From contig JAITLH010000414.1 of assembly GCA_031277995.1 (NCBI GenBank), positions 1 to 6,637 on the forward strand: DNA of 6,637 nucleotides, in the 5' to 3' direction. The notes below the pieces were generated by a model. The model ran no database searches, was not told the origin of the DNA, and was given only the letters and a program-made list of their open reading frames with translations. Both the position numbers and the translations under genes were made by a program. Below are positions 1 to 4,165 of the stretch, in pieces. This stretch comes from Deltaproteobacteria bacterium (GTDB lineage: Bacteria > Desulfobacterota > Desulfarculia > Adiutricales > Adiutricaceae). Within the stretch, counting starts at the first letter, position 1; each line of letters opens with the position of its first letter.

Positions 1-681
1 CCCCGTTACCACTATGAAGAAAACACGAAAATGAACACGCTTATCGAATCCGATCAAGCCATTGACGGCTATATTCGTCACGACGCCATAACCGACTACA
101 TATACCAGGAATGCTTGAAAAAATACGGGCAAAACGTTACAAAGGATGACATTTTATATTATGTTTACGGATTACTGCATTCCGAAGACTACAGGAGGGA
201 GTTTTCGGCTGACCTAGCGAAAATGTTGCCGCGTGTGCCCTTGGTTGAGGGGTTTGGGGATTTCATGGCTTTGTCAAAGGCCGGACGGGGCTTGGCCGAT
301 CTTCACCTCAATTATGAAACCATCGAACCTTACGGGGATCTTAGGATCGCCGGTGAGGAAAAAGGAAATTTCATGGTCGATAAGATCCGGTTTGCCGGTA
401 AGGGCGATAAGTCGAAAATACTGTATAATCGCGACATAACCATATCGGGGATTCCCTTGGAAGCTTACGGGTATGTCGTAGGTGGCCGCTCGCCCATTGA
501 ATGGATACTGAACCGCTATCGGGTTAAGATTGACCGGGATAGCGGCCTTAAAAACGATCCAAACGATTGGGGCAAGGAGCTAGGGCAACCCAGATACGTT
601 CTGGATCTCATATTGAAGGTCATTACGGTAAGTCTCGCGACCGTAAAGATCGTTAAGGGTTTGCCTAGATTGAACTTTTAG
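1..681 (+). CDS. Type ISP restriction-modification enzyme, C-terminal part (5' truncated by window edge)
   Basis: The reading frame is open from base 1 and runs to the TAG at 679-681. The ATG at 31 is therefore probably an internal Met, and about 226 C-terminal residues are visible. They resemble the C-terminal (target recognition) part of Type ISP single-polypeptide R-M enzymes, the LlaGI/LlaBIII-like proteins that join nuclease, helicase, methyltransferase and specificity domains in one chain of about 1,500 residues. The recognisable blocks, in order, are DDILYYVYGLLHSEDYR, a KMLPRVPLV stretch, GRGLADLHLNYE, ITISGIPLEAYGYVVGGRSP followed by IEWILNRY, and near the end SGLKNDPNDW with a PRYVLDLI segment. 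The enzyme would recognise an asymmetric DNA site, methylate host DNA and cut foreign DNA after translocation. The catalytic domains lie outside the window, so activity cannot be judged. The gene is AT-richer than the phoH operon, which fits acquisition by transfer. No terminator is evident after the stop. Confidence 0.85.
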   Translation, partial: PRYHYEENTKMNTLIESDQAIDGYIRHDAITDYIYQECLKKYGQNVTKDDILYYVYGLLHSEDYRREFSADLAKMLPRVPLVEGFGDFMALSKAGRGLADLHLNYETIEPYGDLRIAGEEKGNFMVDKIRFAGKGDKSKILYNRDITISGIPLEAYGYVVGGRSPIEWILNRYRVKIDRDSGLKNDPNDWGKELGQPRYVLDLILKVITVSLATVKIVKGLPRLNF

Positions 682-961
682 TCAAATAAGTATTTAAAAC
701 GTAAATATATGAGAGATTAAGTAAATGGTCTTAAAAGCTTTTGGCCTTAAAGCGACGAGGGTCATGTCATAGCTGTCTAAAAAATCAAAGAAAAATATTA
801 ACAATCAAGAGAACATTATGTTGATAAATGCTACTAAGGTTAATTATCATTACTATAAGCTAACTTATCGTTAAAATATCTCACCGGGCTGGGAAGAATT
901 TTACGGATTTTGGCCTGGTCGGCCCCTTGGGGTTTTTGGCCAAAGGCCGCGGTCGCCCCCG

Positions 962-999
962 GTTTCGAGATTACCTGGGGGTTCTGACCCCCTCGAAAC
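962..999. repeat. Nested inverted repeat (possible stem-loop)
   Basis: The outer arms GTTTCGAG (962-969) and CTCGAAAC (992-999) are perfect reverse complements. Inside them GGGGT (978-982) can pair with ACCCC (987-991) around a TCTG loop, leaving an asymmetric bulge at 970-977. No T tract follows on either strand, so it is not a standard Rho-independent terminator. The function is unknown. Confidence 0.55.
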
Positions 1000-1188
1000 T
1001 TGCCCAATAAACGGCCGCGAAGGCACCTCAGAGCGCTTCTGACCCTTGGCCTGGCAATAGTAGTGCCACCAGGCCGCGAATCGCCGCTTTGGGGCGATTT
1101 TGACCGTCCGCGGGTTTGCCCGGATGGGTGTGACGGGTTTTTTGGTTTTTATGATAAAAAACCGAGAGGATTTACCCGCCTCGGCGCC

Positions 1189-1224
1189 GGGTTTTGGCCA
1201 GGGTTTTGGTGAGGGTTCTGGCCC
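1189..1224. repeat. Short tandem repeat, three 12-bp units
   Basis: Three consecutive units begin at 1189, 1201 and 1213: GGGTTTTGGCCA, GGGTTTTGGTGA and GGGTTCTGGCCC. The period is exactly 12 bp, with differences mainly in the last positions. It lies in G-rich spacer DNA without a credible gene. It may be a minisatellite-like slippage product. Confidence 0.6.
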
Positions 1225-1255
1225 AGGATTAAGGGCGGATATCCCAGGTGGGCCT

Positions 1256-1271
1256 TGGGGCCATGGCCCCA
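1256..1271. repeat. Perfect 16-bp palindrome
   Basis: TGGGGCCATGGCCCCA is identical to its reverse complement. It sits in the G-rich spacer and has no neighbouring gene for which it would be an obvious operator. Such palindromes are easy to form in GGCC-rich DNA, so a functional role is not implied. Confidence 0.5.
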
Positions 1272-1442
1272 GCGGGGGGGGCAGCCCAAAGCGGCCCCAA
1301 AGGGCGAATTCAAGAGTTTGCGGGCCGGTTTGATATTTTGGAGAGCGTTTCCGTTTGTTGGCAAACATTCGGAGGCGTTTTTTTTTGGGGTAACGAACCG
1401 AGGCGCCGTATTTTCCTTAGGCCCGTTGGGCCCATATGGCCA

Positions 1443-1482
1443 TGGGCCATATAAGTTAGCGAAAACAAACTTATATGGCCCA
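1443..1482. repeat. 15-bp perfect inverted repeat with 10-nt loop
   Basis: The left arm TGGGCCATATAAGTT (1443-1457) and right arm AACTTATATGGCCCA (1468-1482) are exact reverse complements separated by AGCGAAAACA. After one mismatch the stem can be extended by CC/GG. A related half-copy, TGGGCCCATAT, precedes it at 1427-1437. No T run follows on the + strand. On the - strand the T-rich side lies before the hairpin rather than after it, so a terminator is unlikely. It could be a site for a dimeric protein or the remnant of a small mobile repeat. Confidence 0.65.
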
Positions 1483-1665
1483 CGGTTACCAAAAAAGCAA
1501 AACAAAAGCTATTTAAACGAGGTAAAAAAAAATTTACGCCGGTTTAAGCTTTTCCTAAAAAACCACTTTGGCTATCGTTATTCTCTACAAAAGCCTTTGA
1601 CCGAGTTACCAAAATTATTTTTATTTGTTATTAAGATAAAGTAATTGTTAAAATTTTAATCTTTA

Positions 1666-2112
1666 TCAATTTGGCTTTCCAATTATTCTAACGGGGACAA
1701 ATTCTTCGGGATTTATGGCTCCGGTAATGTCTAGCATTTTCCCGTTTATTACGGCGATGGCTTTGGTAATGTTAATTACCGTTAAATCATCCTCCGAAAA
1801 CAGCAATCCGGTTACGTAACGCGTCGCTTCCGATCCATCAAAACCGTTTTCAAACGTTATGTCTCCCGCGTTGGTTTGTATCACTAAGCTGGTGACTTGG
1901 TAAGGGCCTTTAAAACCGGCGCCAAAGCCTTGGGTGTCAATGGTGAATTCATAACCGGTTTCACCACCGCCGGCCCAAAAAGAATTTGAATTCCGGATGC
2001 CGATATAGCCATCGCCGTAGTATTTTTCTTGGGCGTAGGCGAAATTTGACTCCATCGGGGGGATCGAAACGATTAATCCCAGTAGAAATAAGCAAATTAA
2101 GAAATGCCTCAT
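1666..2112 (-). CDS. Small exported protein of unknown function
   Basis: This encodes a 148-residue protein that I do not recognise as a known family. Residues 1-27 form a classic signal peptide: a short basic start (R2, H3), a hydrophobic core at about 4-18, and an AYA motif before a likely cleavage after A27 (AYA|QE). There is no lipobox cysteine and no later membrane segment, so the mature product of about 121 residues is probably periplasmic or secreted. It is rich in Gly, aromatic and beta-prone residues (e.g. YYGDGYIGIRNS, VTSLVIQTNAGDITF), which suggests a small beta-rich domain. The ATG at 2112 is supported by AAGGAG at 2121-2126 with 8-nt spacing. The gene is isolated and points away from the phoH operon. 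An AT-rich inverted repeat, GATAAAG/CTTTATC (1635-1641 / 1661-1667), overlaps its stop, but no clear T tract follows. It is AT-richer than the operon to the right. Confidence 0.75.
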   Translation of the reverse strand: MRHFLICLFLLGLIVSIPPMESNFAYAQEKYYGDGYIGIRNSNSFWAGGGETGYEFTIDTQGFGAGFKGPYQVTSLVIQTNAGDITFENGFDGSEATRYVTGLLFSEDDLTVINITKAIAVINGKMLDITGAINPEEFVPVRIIGKPN

Positions 2113-2120
2113 AACGTATG

Positions 2121-2126
2121 CTCCTT
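2121..2126 (-). promoter_or_regulatory. Ribosome binding site of the exported-protein gene
   Basis: Read on the - strand this is AAGGAG, a near-consensus Shine-Dalgarno sequence, followed by an 8-nt spacer (CATACGTT) before the ATG at 2112. It fixes the start codon and is the best evidence besides the signal peptide that this ORF is translated. Confidence 0.75.
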
Positions 2127-2200
2127 ATTGAATAGAATCGAAGCGGCCAGGCCTTGAGCGGATGATTAGGGCCAAGTCATTGGGTGGCCCAGAAAGGGGG

Positions 2201-2249
2201 CGATCGGGATCACGATCGCGTCGGCGATCCGGAAAACGATCGGGCGAAT
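2201..2249. repeat. Phased CGATC array (about 12-bp spacing)
   Basis: CGATC occurs at 2201, 2213, 2225 and 2238, spaced 12, 12 and 13 bp, three times as the palindrome CGATCG. It lies about 90 bp upstream of the start of the exported-protein gene and just upstream of a possible promoter for the + strand. It could be a cluster of protein-binding or GATC methylation sites, or a decayed tandem repeat. Confidence 0.5.
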
Positions 2250-2265
2250 GATTACGGGGGTTGCG

Positions 2266-2296
2266 TAGACAATCTAGGACGGGCCCAGTATATCAT
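2266..2296 (+). promoter_or_regulatory. Possible sigma70-type promoter
   Basis: TAGACA (2266-2271, five of six matches to TTGACA) is followed after 17 bp by TATATC (2289-2294, four of six matches to TATAAT). An alternative -10, TATCAT at 2291-2296, matches five of six with a 19-bp spacer. Transcription would start near 2300 and could run to the terminator at 2658-2698. This is sequence resemblance only. Confidence 0.3.
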
Positions 2297-2543
2297 TATT
2301 TTGGCTTGAATTTTACGGCCATTTTATGGGGCCGCTCCGGTCGGTTTTTTTCGCGGGTAACCCCTAAGGCCTTAGCCAAGGCGCCCAGGGCGAGCCGTTT
2401 TCGGGCCCGGGGCCACGATCTAGCGGGCGGAATCGAGCCGAGATTGAGTTAACCGGGCCGATGGCTTATACTGGACAAAAGTCACCTTGGGCGCGGCGCG
2501 CCATTATTTTGGCCGAGGGTTTTTGGGGGCCCGGCGGGGAGCG

Positions 2544-2575
2544 AAATTTCCCCAACCCCGGGGTGGGGGAAAATT
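2544..2575. repeat. 32-bp near-perfect palindrome
   Basis: It is centred between 2559 and 2560 in CCCC|GGGG. Fourteen of sixteen base pairs match outward: CCCCA/TGGGG at the core, then CCCC/GGGG, TTT/AAA and AA/TT, with mismatches only at 2554/2565 and 2546/2573. It has no loop, as expected for a binding site of a symmetric dimer rather than an efficient RNA hairpin. It lies inside the candidate + strand transcript. Confidence 0.55.
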
Positions 2576-2657
2576 TAGGATATTTATGGCCAAAAGTTTT
2601 TCGTTAAAGATAATGTGGCATGTTTACGCGGCCATGGTCTTTGAACGCATTGGGATT

Positions 2658-2698
2658 GGCGCTTAGGGGTTTGACCCTGGGCGCCTTTATTTTTTTTT
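2658..2698 (+). terminator. Rho-independent terminator
   Basis: GGCGC (2658-2662) pairs with GCGCC (2681-2685), TT/GG allows two G-U pairs, and AGGG (2665-2668) pairs with CCCT (2675-2678) around the loop GTTTGA. The stem is followed directly by a T-rich tract from 2686 to 2698 broken by one A. The T tract places it on the + strand. No + strand protein gene lies upstream within about 1.9 kb, which suggests it ends a non-coding transcript, insulates phoH from read-through, or is left over from a lost gene. Confidence 0.6.
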
Positions 2699-2736
2699 AA
2701 GGGTTTGTTTGGAAAATTTTTAAAAAAAAAGGTCTA

Positions 2737-2841
2737 TTTGGTTGGGCCGGGGAGCGCGGTTGGGGTTTTTGGGTTAGCCAAAGGCATTTTTGGGTTAAAA
2801 AAAGGCGCGTTTGGTGGGCCGGGGTTATTTTTTAAAGGCCG
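2737..2841. repeat. Degenerate tandem repeats in G/T-rich spacer
   Basis: TTTGGTTGGGCCGGGG (2737-2752) recurs as TTTGGTGGGCCGGGG (2810-2824), about 73 bp apart. Between them TTTTTGGGTTA followed by AAAGGC occurs twice with a 21-bp period (2766-2785 and 2787-2806), and a weaker third copy (GGGTTA, then AAAGGCC) follows at 2822-2840. The pattern suggests local duplication followed by decay. Confidence 0.5.
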
Positions 2842-2921
2842 ATTTTATGGGCTTAGGAGTTCCGGCGGCCTTTGGTCGCGCGGTTTTTAATTACCTTGTA
2901 TTTTTAAATTTCGTTTTGGCT

Positions 2922-2927
2922 TATAAT
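2922..2927 (+). promoter_or_regulatory. Candidate -10 box for the phoH operon
   Basis: There is a perfect TATAAT in an AT-rich patch (2885-2930) that stands out from the surrounding G-rich spacer. The -35 is poor: TTGTAT at 2896-2901 is 20 bp away and no better hexamer sits at 17 bp. The predicted start near 2934 would give a leader of about 60 nt before the first ATG at 2997, containing a short hairpin (2952-2966). Confidence 0.4.
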
Positions 2928-2951
2928 AAGGCTTGGGCGTGGGCCCGTTTT

Positions 2952-2966
2952 ACCCCCTTTGGGGGT
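2952..2966 (+). repeat. Small hairpin in the putative phoH leader
   Basis: ACCCCC (2952-2957) and GGGGGT (2961-2966) are perfect complements around TTT. The right half, GGGGGTCAG, is the reverse complement of CTGACCCCC in the hairpin at 962-999, so the two spacers share a short motif in opposite orientation. It is not followed by a T run, so attenuation by simple termination is not indicated. Confidence 0.4.
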
Positions 2967-2996
2967 CAGATACGCTAGCCGCGGAAAAAGGGGACT

Positions 2997-3083
2997 ATGA
3001 ATAAGCGTTTTCGTGACGGTACCCAGGGTGCCTTTTGGTCCTTGGCGTTAAGGGGGCGAGTCTTGGCCGAGGTTACCATTTGA
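2997..3083 (+). CDS. Possible 28-residue leader peptide upstream of phoH
   Basis: ATG at 2997 is preceded by AAGGGG (2988-2993), a Shine-Dalgarno-like sequence with a short 3-nt spacer. The frame reads MNKRFRDGTQGAFWSLALRG and continues to RVLAEVTI, ending with TGA at 3081-3083. That stop overlaps the TTG at 3080-3082 that I prefer as the phoH start, in the same arrangement used between phoH and the HD gene. Translation of this small ORF could therefore feed ribosomes to phoH. The peptide has no recognisable domain; it is basic at the N-terminus and weakly hydrophobic in the middle. Alternatives are that it is chance, or that it is the real N-terminus of PhoH separated by a frameshift, although it does not resemble PhoH N-termini. 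Confidence 0.35.
   Translation: MNKRFRDGTQGAFWSLALRGRVLAEVTI
3069..3082 (+). promoter_or_regulatory. Ribosome binding site and overlapping TGA/TTG deciding the phoH start
   Basis: GAGG (3069-3072) stands 7 nt before TTG 3080, and this TTG overlaps the TGA (3081-3083) of the upstream 28-codon ORF. The next junction in the operon has the same layout: GAGG (4151-4154), 7 nt, GTG 4162 overlapping the phoH TGA. The parallel is the main reason to prefer 3080 over the upstream TTG at 3035. Confidence 0.5.
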
Positions 3084-4165
3084 AAATAAAATTTAATCGC
3101 GAAGCGGCTAACGGGGCCCCGAGTTCGGGCGGCTGGGGCGCCGGCGCGGCCGGAGGCAGCGGTGGCGGCGGCGCGGGCGGCGGACCGATCACCTATAGGC
3201 CCCCCGTTAACGGGATTAGGCCAAGCCGGGCCAGGTTGGGTTCCGACTCGGTCAATTTAAAAATCCTCTCCAAGACCTTGAATTTGTCCATCGGCCAAAG
3301 GGGCGACGAGTTATTTTTTACCGACACCGATCCCTTGAAATTGGAACTGGCCCAGAAAGCCTTGACCGCCTTGGCCATCATGCCCACGGGTTCGGAAACC
3401 CCCAGCCAGTGGGAAGTCGAGTGCTTGGCCAATTTGTTAAAAGCCCAGCCCGATCTCGATCCCAATGATTTTTTCGCCGGATATTCGCCCCGGGTGAGTC
3501 CGGAGCGTTTGGTGATTCCCAGGACCATGGCCCAGAGGGTTTACCTGGAAGCCATGGCCAAACTCGACTTGGTGTTCGGCTTGGGCCCGGCCGGGACGGG
3601 CAAAACCTTTTTGGCCGTGGCCATGGCCGTTGAGGCCCTCTACCAAAACCGGGTTTCCCGGTTGGTTTTAACTAGGCCGGCGGTCGAAGCCGGGGAGAGG
3701 TTGGGCTTTTTGCCGGGCGATTTGGCCGACAAGATCGATCCCTATTTGCGGCCCTTGTACGACGCCTTGTCGGAGCTTATCCCGGCGGAAAAGTTACTTT
3801 TGATGTACAAACGCCGCCAAATCGAGGTGGCCCCCTTGGCCTTCATGCGGGGCCGAACTTTATCCGGGGCCTTCGTCATCCTAGACGAAGCCCAAAACAC
3901 GACCTCCGAACAGATGAAGATGTTTTTGACCCGCTTGGGGCCGGGCTCCAGGGCCGTGGTGACCGGGGATCCCGATCAAAGCGATCTCCCTGGCGGGCGC
4001 CCCGTGGGCCTTTTGGAGGCGGCGGAAATACTTCCCGACATAGAAGGCATAGCCTTTTGTCGTTTCAAGGGTCAGGACGTGGTTAGGCACAGATTGGTCC
4101 GCCATATCTTGGCGGCCTATGAACGCAAGTCGGCCCAAGGCCGTCCGGGCGAGGTCACGGCGTGA
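3080..4165 (+). CDS. phoH: PhoH family ATPase (PhoH/YbeZ)
   Basis: PhoH-like P-loop ATPase, 361 residues from TTG 3080. PhoH/YbeZ proteins are cytoplasmic NTPases linked to RNA metabolism and often partnered with the endoribonuclease YbeY. After a Gly-rich segment (about residues 17-36) comes the usual N-terminal domain (about 55-100). The ATPase core has Walker A GPAGTGKT at 169-176, the family signature TRPAVEAGERLGFLPGD at 198-214, Walker B VILDEAQN at 266-273, GDPDQSDLP at 296-304 and a C-terminal RHRLVRHIL, so all catalytic motifs are intact. Start choice: an in-frame stop at 3014-3016 limits the options to TTG 3035 or TTG 3080. The latter has GAGG at 3069-3072 with 7-nt spacing, overlaps the leader ORF stop, and mirrors the start of the next gene (GAGG, 7 nt, GTG overlapping TGA). 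The 3035 start would add 15 residues of atypical sequence. The gene overlaps the HD gene by 4 nt, so both are expected to be co-transcribed and coupled. Confidence 0.93.
   Translation: MKIKFNREAANGAPSSGGWGAGAAGGSGGGGAGGGPITYRPPVNGIRPSRARLGSDSVNLKILSKTLNLSIGQRGDELFFTDTDPLKLELAQKALTALAIMPTGSETPSQWEVECLANLLKAQPDLDPNDFFAGYSPRVSPERLVIPRTMAQRVYLEAMAKLDLVFGLGPAGTGKTFLAVAMAVEALYQNRVSRLVLTRPAVEAGERLGFLPGDLADKIDPYLRPLYDALSELIPAEKLLLMYKRRQIEVAPLAFMRGRTLSGAFVILDEAQNTTSEQMKMFLTRLGPGSRAVVTGDPDQSDLPGGRPVGLLEAAEILPDIEGIAFCRFKGQDVVRHRLVRHILAAYERKSAQGRPGEVTA

Larger units (their letters stand above)
682..1665. other. Gene-free spacer between the R-M gene and the exported-protein gene
   Basis: No coding sequence is convincing here. 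Bases 682-890 are AT-rich with many short A and T runs. From about 900 to 1440 the sequence switches to G-rich DNA with abundant GGCC, where long frames stay open on both strands only because stop codons are rare; the predicted peptides are low-complexity Pro/Gly strings without a ribosome binding site. From about 1490 to 1665 it is AT-rich again. The structured elements inside (hairpin at 962-999, 12-bp repeat at 1189-1224, palindrome at 1256-1271, inverted repeat at 1443-1482) are listed separately. Confidence 0.6.
2300..2698 (+). ncRNA. Candidate non-coding transcript of unknown class
   Basis: This is an inference from two boundary signals: a promoter-like pair at 2266-2296 and a good Rho-independent terminator at 2658-2698 on the same strand, with no protein-coding frame between that has a ribosome binding site. 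The interior offers several strong potential stems, including CGGCC/GGCCG at 2316-2334 and the near-palindrome at 2544-2575. I looked for hallmarks of RNase P RNA, tmRNA and SRP RNA and did not see them. The 5' end is approximate, and the region may simply be decayed DNA. Confidence 0.2.
2113..2996. other. Gene-free spacer upstream of the phoH operon
   Basis: No protein-coding gene is convincing here. Frames such as 2261-2452 and 2705-2890 start with TTG, lack a ribosome binding site and give low-complexity peptides. The stretch holds a phased CGATC array, a possible + strand promoter, a near-palindrome, a good + strand terminator, degenerate tandem repeats and finally a TATAAT box, each listed separately. 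From about 2690 to 2890 the + strand is strikingly rich in G and T runs with few C. Confidence 0.55.

Noticed and set aside
733..742. AAAAGCTTTT palindrome after the R-M gene as a terminator
   Set aside because: The stem is too short and AT-only at its ends, and no extended T tract follows.
818..874. 18-codon ORF starting ATG with AAGAG upstream
   Set aside because: It is very short and lies in AT-rich DNA where such ORFs arise easily. There is no support for translation beyond a weak purine stretch.
901..1368. Long minus-strand open frame (155 codons)
   Set aside because: The G-rich spacer lacks stop codons on both strands. The peptide is a Pro/Lys/Arg string with no domain and no ribosome binding site, and it contains the 12-bp tandem repeat.
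1255..1644. Plus-strand open frame of 129 codons
   Set aside because: It crosses the inverted repeat and two abrupt composition changes, has no recognisable domain, and overlaps another open frame on the opposite strand.
1189..2249. Short phased repeats as a CRISPR array
   Set aside because: The units are 12 bp with no unique spacers of CRISPR size, and no cas gene is present.
2261..2452. 63-codon plus-strand frame
   Set aside because: It has a TTG start without a ribosome binding site, overlaps the promoter-like pair, and gives a peptide with no recognisable features.
2705..2890. 61-codon frame with repetitive Gly/Phe/Lys peptide
   Set aside because: It has a TTG start without an SD, lies inside degenerate tandem repeats, and its periodic peptide simply reflects the DNA repeat.
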